Source of the DNA: CAYJAQ01 sp964368275
GTDB lineage: Bacteria > Bacillota_I > Bacilli_A > ML615J-28 > CAG-313
NCBI GenBank assembly: GCA_964368275.1
Contig: CAYJAQ010000033.1
Coordinates: forward strand, 1-16,381
Direction: 5' to 3'
DNA length: 16,381 nucleotides
The notes below the pieces were generated by a model. That model had not been told where the DNA came from, made no database searches, and saw nothing but the letters and a program-made list of their open reading frames with translations. A program made the position numbers and the translations under genes. Below, piece by piece: positions 6,859 to 14,457 of this stretch (its first letter is position 1; each line of letters begins with the position of its first letter).

Positions 6859-9048
6859 ATGCAAAAAACTATTACCATTTGGTTATCAATTATCTTAGCA
6901 TTTCTCTTGTTAGGTTGCGATAATTTGCCAAATTCACCAACTATCCCTGATGATGACAATACCTATGACGGTGTTTTTCCTGAACATGATCCTATTGGTA
7001 AAGGCGTTGGTATAATGCCGGGGCGTGTTGTCTGGCAACATGATCCAAATACCGTTAATTGGAATGGTGATGGCTACTGGTGGGAACTAGACCATTTTGA
7101 CAGTGTCAGTGTTCAAAAAATGGTTAATGAAAGCATCGCAAAGCTTGCCAATAAAAATGATATAAAAGCAGGTTGGCAAGAGATATTTGTTTATCATAAT
7201 AAGTCCCACAATAATAAAAATAGTGGTTATACACCTGGTGAAAAAATTGCAATTAAAGCCAATATTAATGGTTCTGGTGTCAATAATGATGATGCCACTG
7301 GCCAAACGAATATGAGTTATACTAATCCGGTTTTACTAAAAGCTTTGTTGATGTCGTTAGTTAATGATGCTAATGTCGCACCTAGTGATATCTATGTCTA
7401 TGATGTTTCCCGTATTTTCCCAACCTATATGATTGAATTATGTACTGAAGGTGTTCTAATGGGTGTAAACTTTGTCGGTAGAAACAATGCTCAAGCTGAC
7501 GAAAATGTACCAATTGTTTGGTCAAAGTCTTTTAATGGTGATTACGTAATCAATAACTTACCAACAGTAGTGACCGAAGCTGATTATTTAATTAATCTAG
7601 CAAACTTAAAAGGGCACAGTTATGGTATTACCCTTTCTGCGAAAAATCACTTTGGCTCTTTTCTAAATAACAATACAATGCGTCCACCAGAAGGCGCCGG
7701 TCTCCATCAATTCCTAACTAGAAACGAAATGGACGCCTATACGGTCCTAGTAGACCTAATGGCTAATCACCAACTGGGTCAGAAAACTATTCTTTATATG
7801 CTCGATGCGTTAATTTGTGCACCATCAGAAGGTTCATCCATTACTTCTGCTAATAGTAAATGGCAACTTGCTCCCTTTAACAATGATTATCCTAGTAGTC
7901 TGCTAGTTTCACTTGACCCTGTGGCGATTGACTCAGTTGGTGCTGACTTCTTGATTAACGAACCAACTGTTATTAATAACAATAGTTCATTAAAAAATAA
8001 CCCAAATGTTGAAAATTATTTGCACGAAGCAAGTTTATTAAGTAACTCTAAGTCAAATACCATTTATTATAATGGATCTGACGAAGTTGTCACAAATCTT
8101 GGTGTTCATGAACACTGGAATAATAATACTGACAAGCTATATAGTCGTAATCTAGGTAAGGGAGAAGGCATAGAACTAGTCTACAACCAAACTACAACAA
8201 ATAATTCAGTTTCAGCTAAAAAAGCAATTGTTTATTTCTCCCATTCTGGCAATACTAAAAAACTGGCTGAAAAGATTAATGAACAAGTAGAAGCCGATCT
8301 AATTGCCCTTACTAGTAAAAATCCTTATCCAAATGTATACAACGATATTCTAAACCAGGCGCAAATTGAAAAAACAAATAATGCCCGTCCAGAGTTATCG
8401 ATTTATCCTAATGACATTGAAGATTATGATATCATCTTTTTAGGGTATCCTATTTGGTGGGGCGATGTCCCAATGCTTATCTTAACTTTCCTAGAACATT
8501 ACGATTTCACTGGTAAAACGATTATTCCATTTTGTACCTATGGTAGTAGTGGCTTTGGAAACAGTCTAAGCAGCATAAAAAGTGCTGCCAAAGGTGCAAA
8601 TATTATTGAAGGTTTTGGCACTGCAGGATCAGCAGTTGAAAGTGCTGATGCCAAAATTATGGAATGGTTAGGTGAAATACGAATGTTAGATAATAGTACT
8701 ACTAATCAGCTGAAATTAACTATTAATAATTATTCGTTTGATGTAACTCTCGCCAATACTGTGGCTAGCCAAGAACTAGTTACCATGCTACCAATGGCAA
8801 TAACCATGAGCGATCTTAATAGTAACGAAAAGTACGCCTATCTTACCCAAAACCTTACAACATCTGCCACCACACCTCATAATATTAATGCAGGTGATGT
8901 GATGTTATTTGGCAATACCTGTTTAGTTATCTTTTATGAATCATTTACTTCTTCTTATAGTTATACAAGAATTGGTAAAATAGATAATATTGATAACTTA
9001 AAAAAAGCCCTATCTAGTGATAAGGCAAATGTTTTAATAGATAACTAG
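6859..9048 (+). CDS. Lipoprotein fusing DUF362, flavodoxin and cyclophilin-like domains
   Basis: Exported lipoprotein of 729 residues: signal segment 5-19 and lipobox LLLGC with C20. Residues about 45-442 are DUF362 (PGRVVWQHDP, GYTPGEKIAIKANIN, LANLKGHSYGITLSAKNHFG, SLDPVAIDSVGADFL, LGVHEHWNNN, YSRNLG...GIELV); its function is unestablished. A linker rich in N, T and S follows. Residues 454-605 are a flavodoxin-type domain with FMN-phosphate loop SHSGNTKKLA (461-470) and the aromatic/glycine loop GYPIWWGDVP (529-538). Residues about 617-722 match the cyclophilin-like fold often found beside flavodoxin-like proteins in anaerobes (LPMAITMSDLNSNEKYAYL, INAGDVMLFGNTCLVIFY, TRIGKID). Only five cysteines are present and none form a ferredoxin motif. 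AAGGAGG lies 5 nt before the ATG. Inference: a flavin-bearing redox protein on the outer face of the membrane, partner unknown. The gene has its own promoter and ends in a strong bidirectional terminator facing the hydrogenase operon. Confidence 0.88.
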   Translation: MQKTITIWLSIILAFLLLGCDNLPNSPTIPDDDNTYDGVFPEHDPIGKGVGIMPGRVVWQHDPNTVNWNGDGYWWELDHFDSVSVQKMVNESIAKLANKNDIKAGWQEIFVYHNKSHNNKNSGYTPGEKIAIKANINGSGVNNDDATGQTNMSYTNPVLLKALLMSLVNDANVAPSDIYVYDVSRIFPTYMIELCTEGVLMGVNFVGRNNAQADENVPIVWSKSFNGDYVINNLPTVVTEADYLINLANLKGHSYGITLSAKNHFGSFLNNNTMRPPEGAGLHQFLTRNEMDAYTVLVDLMANHQLGQKTILYMLDALICAPSEGSSITSANSKWQLAPFNNDYPSSLLVSLDPVAIDSVGADFLINEPTVINNNSSLKNNPNVENYLHEASLLSNSKSNTIYYNGSDEVVTNLGVHEHWNNNTDKLYSRNLGKGEGIELVYNQTTTNNSVSAKKAIVYFSHSGNTKKLAEKINEQVEADLIALTSKNPYPNVYNDILNQAQIEKTNNARPELSIYPNDIEDYDIIFLGYPIWWGDVPMLILTFLEHYDFTGKTIIPFCTYGSSGFGNSLSSIKSAAKGANIIEGFGTAGSAVESADAKIMEWLGEIRMLDNSTTNQLKLTINNYSFDVTLANTVASQELVTMLPMAITMSDLNSNEKYAYLTQNLTTSATTPHNINAGDVMLFGNTCLVIFYESFTSSYSYTRIGKIDNIDNLKKALSSDKANVLIDN

Positions 9049-9071
9049 TTTTCATAAGAAATAATCTCCTG

Positions 9072-9103
9072 AAAAAAGTGTGCAGCAATCTGCACACTTT
9101 TTG
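9072..9103. terminator. Strong bidirectional terminator between convergent units
   Basis: AAAAAGTGTGCAG (9073-9085) pairs perfectly with CTGCACACTTTTT (9090-9102) around a 4-nt loop. A on one side and T on the other let it end both the lipoprotein transcript and the hydrogenase operon, whose last stop codon is 3 nt away at 9106. Confidence 0.9.
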
Positions 9104-9105
9104 AT

Positions 9106-10878
9106 TTACTTCTTATATACATCTTTCTTACTGTAAGATGTATGTAATAAATGATGAGCTAATTTACTATTAGGTTCACCAAGGTATTCTTCATATAACT
9201 TGATAACTTCTGGGTTCTCATGAGATTTATGAAGTTTAGCTTCAGTGTCAATAGTATATAAAGCTTTTGCTCTTTCTTTACGAATGTCATACTTTTCTTG
9301 TAGTTTCGCACTAACAACTGGTTGACCACCACCATTAACACAACCACCAGTACAAGCCATAACTTCCACAAAGTGATATTGTTTCTTGCCTTCCTTAATG
9401 CGTCTAAACATTTCCGGAACATTAGCAGTACCATGAACAACAGCAACATTAACATCTAAGCCGTTTACATTGATTGTAGCTTCTTTGATACCATCGCCAA
9501 CACCACGAACGCCTGATAAGTCATACTTATCTTCGTTTTCAGGGTCTAAGACATGAAGTACTGTCCGAAGAGCAGCTTCCATAACGCCGCCAGTAGCACC
9601 GAAGATAACGCCAGCACCTGTATATTCAGCTAATGGGCTAGTAGGCTTGTAAGCTTCTAAACCACGGAAATCAATTTCATGACGTTTAATCATGCGAGCA
9701 ATTTCTCTAGTTGTTAATACATTGTCAACATCTCTTAAGCCATCTGATTCCATTTCTGGACGTCTTGCTTCATATTTCTTAGCGATACATGGCATAATTG
9801 ATACAACATGGATCTTTTCTGGAGCAACATTAATCTTCTTAGCATAGTAATGCTTAATTAATGCACCTTGAATTTGTTGAGGTGATTTCGCAGTTGAAAG
9901 GTTAGGTAAGAATTCAGGATAGTAACGTTCAATATATCTAATCCAACCAGGTGAGCATGATGTCATTAGTGGTAAAGCAGCTTCTTCGCCATTTAAGAAT
10001 TTCTTAATACGACCAAGGAATTCTGTACCTTCTTCCATAATAGTAACATCAGCAGCATAGTTTACATCAGTAATGTCATCAAACCCTAATTTATCTAAAG
10101 CAGCATATAATTTCCCTTCACCATTTGTCCCCATTGGGTAACCAAATTCTTCAGCGATTGCTACACGAACTGCCGGAGCAATTTGAGCAACGACATATTG
10201 TTCAGGATCATTAATAGCTTTTTCAACTAATTCAGATTCAGGAATTTCATAGATAGCTCCTGTTGGACATACACCAATACATTTACCACAATAGATACAA
10301 CCAGAATCTTCAATTGCATGATTTAAGGCTGTTCCTACGAAAGTTACAAAACCTCTTTCATTGTAGTTTAAGACATTTGTGCCAGCAAGTTTTTCACAAG
10401 CACCGATGCAACGACCACAAAGAACACATTTTGAACTATCAAAACCAATTGCCATTGATTCATTAACAACGCGTGGTTTTCTTTCGTAATCACCACTTTC
10501 AGCCATTTGGTTAGGAATATTATAACGGCGAAGTAATGATAATAATTCGCAGTTATCTTCTCTTGGGCAATTCCAACATTCGAAACGATGGTTAGCAGCG
10601 ATTAATTCAAGTGTTTGTTTAACGGAAGCATTTACTCTTTCCGTATTTGTCATAACTTCCATGCCTTCACTTACTTTAACAGTACAAGAGTTCTTTAATG
10701 TTCTTAAACCTTTTATTTCAACAACACAAAGACGGCATGATGAGTTTTCATTAATTCCCTTTAAGAAGCAAAGGCGAGGAACAAAGATGCCCATTTCTTC
10801 TGCTGCTTGGAGAATTGTATAACTAGCAGGTACACAAGCGGTTCTGCCATTAATAGTAATATTAACTTTGTTTTCCAT
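9106..10878 (-). CDS. hndD: [FeFe]-hydrogenase catalytic subunit, HndD/HydA type
   Basis: H-cluster subunit of a multimeric NAD(P)-linked [FeFe]-hydrogenase, interconverting protons and H2 in the cytoplasm. At 590 residues it has the full domain order of Clostridium CpI and HndD. A plant-type 2Fe-2S domain has C37, C48, C51 and C65. A His-Cys3 4Fe-4S site has H97, C101, C104 and C110. Two 4Fe-4S motifs follow: C151/C154/C157/C161 and C194/C197/C200/C204. The H-cluster domain shows L1 TSCSPGW (306-312), L2 MPCIAKKYEA (362-371) and L3 EVMACTGGCVNGGGQP (505-520) with C364, C509 and C513. The C-terminus carries the usual KSHENP (551-556) and a short tail. L1 has a serine where CpI has the second of two adjacent cysteines. 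GGAGG precedes the ATG. It is the last gene of the operon, 12 nt after hndC. H2-cluster assembly genes (hydE, hydF, hydG) are not in the window and must lie elsewhere. Confidence 0.96.
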   Translation of the reverse strand: MENKVNITINGRTACVPASYTILQAAEEMGIFVPRLCFLKGINENSSCRLCVVEIKGLRTLKNSCTVKVSEGMEVMTNTERVNASVKQTLELIAANHRFECWNCPREDNCELLSLLRRYNIPNQMAESGDYERKPRVVNESMAIGFDSSKCVLCGRCIGACEKLAGTNVLNYNERGFVTFVGTALNHAIEDSGCIYCGKCIGVCPTGAIYEIPESELVEKAINDPEQYVVAQIAPAVRVAIAEEFGYPMGTNGEGKLYAALDKLGFDDITDVNYAADVTIMEEGTEFLGRIKKFLNGEEAALPLMTSCSPGWIRYIERYYPEFLPNLSTAKSPQQIQGALIKHYYAKKINVAPEKIHVVSIMPCIAKKYEARRPEMESDGLRDVDNVLTTREIARMIKRHEIDFRGLEAYKPTSPLAEYTGAGVIFGATGGVMEAALRTVLHVLDPENEDKYDLSGVRGVGDGIKEATINVNGLDVNVAVVHGTANVPEMFRRIKEGKKQYHFVEVMACTGGCVNGGGQPVVSAKLQEKYDIRKERAKALYTIDTEAKLHKSHENPEVIKLYEEYLGEPNSKLAHHLLHTSYSKKDVYKK

Positions 10879-10890
10879 AATATTTTCCTC

Positions 10891-12684
10891 CTAGTCGATC
10901 ACTATTGCATTCTTAGGGCATACCTTGTAGCATGTACCACATTTAATACACTTAGTAGTATCAATAACATGTTGTTGCTTAGGACTACCACTGATGCAAT
11001 CAACTGGGCAGTTCTTCTTACAGATACCACATCCGATACATTGATCAGTAATCTTGAATGTTAATAATGGCTTACAAACACCAGCTTTACACTTTTTGTC
11101 AACAACGTGAGCCATATATTCATCTTTAAAGTTAGCAATAGTAGATAATACTGGGTTTGGTGCACTTTGACCTAAACCACAAAGTGATGCGTCTTTAATT
11201 GATTTTGCTAAACTTTCAAGTTTTTCAACATCTTCAACAGTTCCATCACCACGAGTAATCTTCTTTAATAATTCAAGCATTCTTCTTGTACCTTCACGGC
11301 ATGGTGTACATTTACCACATGATTCATCAACTGTGAAATCTAAGAAGAAACGAGCAACGTCAACCATACAGTTGTCTTCGTCCATAACAATCATACCACC
11401 AGAACCCATCATAGATCCTAAAGCGATTAGATTATCATAATCGATTGGTGTATCTAGTGCTTTGTCTGTTAAACATCCACCAGAAGGTCCACCAGTTTGG
11501 ACAGCTTTAAACTTCTTATTACGAGGAATACCGCCACCTATTTCATAGATAACTTCACGTAAAGTTGTTCCCATTGGGATTTCAACTAAACCAGTATTCT
11601 TAATTTTACCACCAAGGGCAAATACTTTTGTGCCTTTAGATTTTTCAGTACCAATTGAACTAAACCATTCATAACCATTTAAGATGATTAGTGGAACGTT
11701 AGCATAAGTTTCGACATTGTTGATGATTGATGGTTTTTGCCATAAACCAGATTCAGCTGGGAATGGTGGTTTGTTACGAGGCATACCACGTTCACCTTCG
11801 ATTGAAGCGATAAGAGCAGTTTCTTCACCACAAACAAAGGCACCAGCACCTAATCTAATTTCAAGATCAAAACTAAAATCAGTACCAAATAAGTTATTTC
11901 CTAATAAGCCTAATTCATGAGCTTGTTTAATAGCATTTTGTAATCTTTCAACAGCTAGTGGATATTCTGCTCTGATGTACACATAACCTTGTGATGCACC
12001 AATTGCATAACCAGCGATAGCCATAGCTTCGATAACACTGTGAGGGTCACCTTCTAATACTGAACGGTCCATGAATGCACCTGGATCGCCTTCATCAGCA
12101 TTACAAATAACATATTTTTGTGGACCAGCGTTTTTAGCACAGAATTCCCATTTTAAACCTGTTGGGAATCCGCCGCCGCCACGGCCACGCAAACCAGACT
12201 TTTTAACTAAGTCAATTACTTCATTAGGTGTCATAGTAGTTAATACTTTTCCTAATGCTTCATAACCATTACGAGCGATATATTCTTCAATTATTGAAGG
12301 GTTAATAACACCACAGTTGTGTAAGGCAATCCGAAGTTGACGGTTGTAGAAACCAACTAGATTGAAACTAGATATATCATGTAGTTCATCTTTTGACATA
12401 CCTTTATATACTTTTGCTTCATATACTTGATTATTTACTAAATGACTATTGCAAATTGCTTCAACATCATTCTTATTTACATTGTAATAAATAGTTTGCT
12501 TTGGATAAACAACCACAACAGGTTCTTTTTCAGCAAGAGCTGGTCTATTTAATTGCATAACTTGAATTTGATTTTGTAAGCCAAGTTTGGCAATGTTTTC
12601 TGTAAATGCTGCTTTTAATTCTTGGGCTTTGTCTGCTGAACAGTCTTTTCCAACAAACACTAATACTTGTTTACTTAATAACAT
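10891..12684 (-). CDS. hndC: NAD(P)H-binding flavoprotein subunit, HndC/HydB (NuoF-like)
   Basis: Diaphorase subunit of the hydrogenase: binds FMN and NAD(P)(H) and feeds electrons to Fe-S clusters. It has 597 residues, normal for HydB/HndC. Residues 1-92 keep the outline of the thioredoxin-like 2Fe-2S domain (VVVVYPKQTIYYNV, 56-69) but only C15 remains; the second cysteine pair, normally in a GCxGxC motif before the VxVYP strand, is replaced by LNRPALAEKE. The NuoF core begins with GLRGRGGGGFPTGLKW (164-179), then NADEGDPGAFMDR (195-207) and LGAGAFVCGEETALI (278-292) for FMN and nucleotide binding. The N3-type 4Fe-4S site is SCGKCTPCREG with C456, C459, C462 and C502. The C-terminal bacterial ferredoxin domain has C549/C552/C555/C559 and C579/C582/C585/C589. 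The ATG at 12684 follows AGAGG. It starts 10 nt after hndB and ends 12 nt before hndD. Confidence 0.96.
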   Translation of the reverse strand: MLLSKQVLVFVGKDCSADKAQELKAAFTENIAKLGLQNQIQVMQLNRPALAEKEPVVVVYPKQTIYYNVNKNDVEAICNSHLVNNQVYEAKVYKGMSKDELHDISSFNLVGFYNRQLRIALHNCGVINPSIIEEYIARNGYEALGKVLTTMTPNEVIDLVKKSGLRGRGGGGFPTGLKWEFCAKNAGPQKYVICNADEGDPGAFMDRSVLEGDPHSVIEAMAIAGYAIGASQGYVYIRAEYPLAVERLQNAIKQAHELGLLGNNLFGTDFSFDLEIRLGAGAFVCGEETALIASIEGERGMPRNKPPFPAESGLWQKPSIINNVETYANVPLIILNGYEWFSSIGTEKSKGTKVFALGGKIKNTGLVEIPMGTTLREVIYEIGGGIPRNKKFKAVQTGGPSGGCLTDKALDTPIDYDNLIALGSMMGSGGMIVMDEDNCMVDVARFFLDFTVDESCGKCTPCREGTRRMLELLKKITRGDGTVEDVEKLESLAKSIKDASLCGLGQSAPNPVLSTIANFKDEYMAHVVDKKCKAGVCKPLLTFKITDQCIGCGICKKNCPVDCISGSPKQQHVIDTTKCIKCGTCYKVCPKNAIVID

Positions 12685-12694
12685 ATTCTTACCT

Positions 12695-13066
12695 CTACTT
12701 TGCTTTCAAATTCTCAAGTAGCTTTGTAGTTATTACTTCACCACCGATAAGGTGTTTTTCAATAATAGTATCAACATCAGCAACTTTTACGCGACCATAA
12801 GTAGTACGATTACCAAGTTGATCATAAACTTCAACAACTGGTTCAAGGGCACATTCGCCAATACAACCAACTTCAGTTACTTCAACATTGTTAAGACCGC
12901 GTTCACGCACTGCTTCTACTAATCTGTCATAAACAGGTTGTGCACCAGCAGCGATACCACATGTTGCTAAACCAACAACAACACGGTAACCATTAGCTTT
13001 TTTACTTAAATCTAATTTATCATTTGTAGCTTCTCTAAGCTTCTTTAATTCTTCTAAACTTTTCAT
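12695..13066 (-). CDS. hndB: Thioredoxin-like 2Fe-2S ferredoxin subunit, HndB
   Basis: Small electron-transfer subunit of the hydrogenase, 123 residues from the chosen start. The start MKSLEELKKLRE at 13066 fits the family and has GGAGG 4 nt upstream. An in-frame ATG at 13090 next to the hndA stop would add eight residues but has no good site of its own. The domain has VVVGLATCGIAAGAQ (29-43) with C36, and EVGCIGECALEPVVEVY (65-81) with C68 and C72; three of the cluster-site cysteines are visible, as is common in HndB, and the fourth ligand position is not evident. It probably carries one 2Fe-2S cluster between HndA and HndC. It follows hndA by 24 nt and precedes hndC by 10 nt. Confidence 0.92.
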   Translation of the reverse strand: MKSLEELKKLREATNDKLDLSKKANGYRVVVGLATCGIAAGAQPVYDRLVEAVRERGLNNVEVTEVGCIGECALEPVVEVYDQLGNRTTYGRVKVADVDTIIEKHLIGGEVITTKLLENLKAK

Positions 13067-13090
13067 GTTTCCTCCGATCGTTTCCTGCAT

Positions 13091-13570
13091 TTAATTTAGT
13101 TCATCAAGAACTTCTTTTACACTCTTTAAAGTGGCAGTACCATGAGCAACGCCATCAACAGTGAAAACAGGGGCTAAACCACAAGCACCGATGCATCGTG
13201 TTTCAAGCAAAGTAAATTTACCATCTTCTGATGTTTGATTTGCTTCCATCTTTAAGATCTTCTTGAATTCATCAACGATAGCTTGTGAACCACGTACATA
13301 GCAAGCAGTTCCTAAACATACTGAAATAACGTGTTCTCCTTTAGGTTCTAGCGTAAAGTGTGAATAGAATGTAACAACTCCATTAACTTTAGCAACACTC
13401 TCATTTAATTCTTCAGCAATAATCTTTTGAATTTCTAGCGGAATGCAACCGAAAATAGTTTGAGCATCATGCAATGTAGGCATAAGTGGCCCGGGTTTTT
13501 GCTTGTGCTCTTGAATCTTAGCTTTCAATAAATTTACTTGTCCTTCAGTATACTCTAATTTTACAGACAT
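13091..13570 (-). CDS. hndA: NuoE-like 2Fe-2S subunit, HndA/HydC
   Basis: First gene of the hydrogenase operon, 159 residues, full length for the NuoE/HndA family. Residues about 1-80 are the helical N-terminal domain (PLMPTLHDAQTIFGCIP, VNGVVTFYSHFTL). Residues 81-159 form the thioredoxin-like 2Fe-2S domain with all four ligands: C85 and C90 (VCLGTACYVRGS) and C126 and C130 (RCIGACGLAP). It acts with the NuoF-like subunit in electron transfer to or from NAD(P)H in the cytoplasm. The ATG at 13570 has AGGAGG 4 nt upstream. The operon order hndA-hndB-hndC-hndD matches NADP-reducing hydrogenase operons such as that of Desulfovibrio fructosovorans. Whether this enzyme uses NAD or NADP, or bifurcates with ferredoxin, cannot be read here. 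Confidence 0.95.
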   Translation of the reverse strand: MSVKLEYTEGQVNLLKAKIQEHKQKPGPLMPTLHDAQTIFGCIPLEIQKIIAEELNESVAKVNGVVTFYSHFTLEPKGEHVISVCLGTACYVRGSQAIVDEFKKILKMEANQTSEDGKFTLLETRCIGACGLAPVFTVDGVAHGTATLKSVKEVLDELN

Positions 13571-13722
13571 ATTTCCTCCTATGTTATATGATCTTTGGTA
13601 TAATAATACCTAATCTGTGGTGATATAATTTTCGCGAGGTTATATCAGCCTCTTTATTTGTTATAGACAATGTAATGCCAATTCTTCTAAAATGAATATT
13701 AACATTTAATTGGTTTTCAAAC
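13571..13722 (-). promoter_or_regulatory. Structured 5' leader of the hydrogenase operon
   Basis: About 150 nt lie between the expected transcription start and hndA. On the minus strand they can form: a hairpin CCAATT/AATTGG (13713-13678) with an inner AAATG/CATTT pairing; a hairpin TGATATAA/TTATATCA (13647-13640 with 13628-13621); an alternative GAGG/CCTC pairing (13652-13649 with 13639-13636) that excludes the second; and GGTAT-tatt-ATACC near 13611-13598. I do not recognise a known riboswitch, and none of the hairpins has a terminator T run. Confidence 0.4.
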
Positions 13723-13728
13723 ATACTT

Positions 13729-13757
13729 ATTGTACCAAAAATGACGCTTTTTGTCAA
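13729..13757 (-). promoter_or_regulatory. Strong SigA-type promoter of the hydrogenase operon
   Basis: On the minus strand: TTGACA (13757-13752), 17 nt spacer, TACAAT (13734-13729). The consensus -35 and ideal spacing suggest high basal expression. No clear Rex-type or Crp/Fnr-type palindrome overlaps it; only a weak TGAC/GTCA pair lies in the -35 and spacer. Confidence 0.8.
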
Positions 13758-13821
13758 ACTAATGAATAACATTCTAATCCCTATTGACATAAATTACCAC
13801 AATATAACGAAAAGCACATAA

Positions 13822-13900
13822 ATTAGACAAATAAAAGCAGCACAAATGATTGACAATACTAATTGAAGAGTCCTATAAATACTATATATTTTTGTCTAAT
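13822..13900. repeat. 10-bp inverted repeat in the intergenic region
   Basis: ATTAGACAAA (13822-13831) is mirrored exactly by TTTGTCTAAT (13891-13900), 59 nt apart. It lies between the divergent hydrogenase promoter and the frameshifted membrane-protein gene. The rest of this intergenic stretch (13571-13952) holds only the promoters and leader listed here. Confidence 0.45.
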
Positions 13901-13931
13901 AATATGATAAAAAAAGAAACAATGCTATAAT
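13850..13931 (+). promoter_or_regulatory. Candidate promoters for the small membrane-protein gene
   Basis: Two candidates: TTGACA (13850-13855) with an 18 nt spacer to TATAAA (13874-13879), and an extended -10 TGCTATAAT (13923-13931) with no good -35. The second is only 21 nt from the ATG at 13953. Confidence 0.45.
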
Positions 13932-13952
13932 GTTAAAAAAGAATGAATTTAT

Positions 13953-14409
13953 ATGAGTTGGTTTAACTATATAGGATTAATATTTGTAATTATTATGATG
14001 ATCCCTAATATTATTTTAGGTTTCACAAAGAAAGATGAATTTATCAACAATTACCAAAATAAAACCGTTGAGACCTTTGAGCAAATTGGTCGATATGGTT
14101 TGCTTTAGCTTAATGATATTTAACATTCCCTATACCTTCTGTGACTTTTGGTTTGAAGGTGGACAACTTGTATATACTATTATCGGTTCAGCACTTGTTG
14201 GAATCTACTGTTTAGGATGGTTAATTTATAGCGATAGGCATCCCCTATTTAGAGCCTATCACCTATCGGTTGTTCCAAGTATTCTCTTTATTTTCTCTGG
14301 TCTAATGCTCCTTTACATTCCATTACTAATTTTTGCAATAGTTTTTGCGATAAGACACATTACGCTTAGTGTAAAAACACTCGACTTAGATCATGTAAAT
14401 AGGAAGTAA
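13953..14409 (+). pseudogene. Small integral membrane protein, frameshifted by one base
   Basis: ATG at 13953 opens MSWFNYIGLIFVIIMM...IGRYGLL, which stops at TAG 14106-14108. A second frame covering 14035-14409 continues as FSLMIFNIPYTFCDFWFEGG and so on. Removing one T from the TTT at 14099-14101 joins them as IGRYGCFSLMIFNIPYT, giving 151 residues. From memory this matches a family of about 150-residue uncharacterised membrane proteins in Bacillota, starting MxxFNYIGLIFV and containing RxGxFxxMIFNIPYT. The joined protein has about four to five hydrophobic segments (7-23, 50-60, 70-90, 105-130) and a polar C-terminus. The ribosome site is weak (AAAGAATGAA). The rest of both frames is undamaged, so this is either a recent mutation or a base error in a short T run. 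Function is unknown. Confidence 0.8.
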
Positions 14410-14419
14410 TTGTTTAGCA

Positions 14420-14446
14420 AAAAGCAACTCATCGAGTTGCTTTTTT
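14420..14446. terminator. Bidirectional terminator between convergent genes
   Basis: GCAACTC (14424-14430) pairs with GAGTTGC (14434-14440), loop ATC, with AAAA before and TTTTTT after (14441-14446). It serves the frameshifted membrane-protein gene on plus and the Xre-type gene on minus (stop at 14458). Confidence 0.85.
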
Positions 14447-14457
14447 CATTTATTTGT

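Noticed and set aside
9159..9455. Minus-strand 98-codon ORF within the hydrogenase gene
   Set aside because: It is a shifted-frame shadow of hndD, whose motifs are continuous in its own frame.
12071..12265. Proline-rich plus-strand ORF opposite hndC
   Set aside because: The prolines are the complement of the glycine-rich GRGGGGFPTG nucleotide-binding loop; no independent support.
12695..13090. Longer HndB starting at 13090
   Set aside because: The ATG at 13090 directly follows the hndA stop but has no ribosome site; GGAGG before 13066 and the family-like MKSLEELKKLRE favour the shorter start. The longer form is not excluded.
13584..13790. Minus-strand 68-codon ORF before hndA
   Set aside because: It spans the strong hydrogenase promoter and the hairpin leader; its start is upstream of the transcription start and it has no ribosome site. 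Taken as chance.
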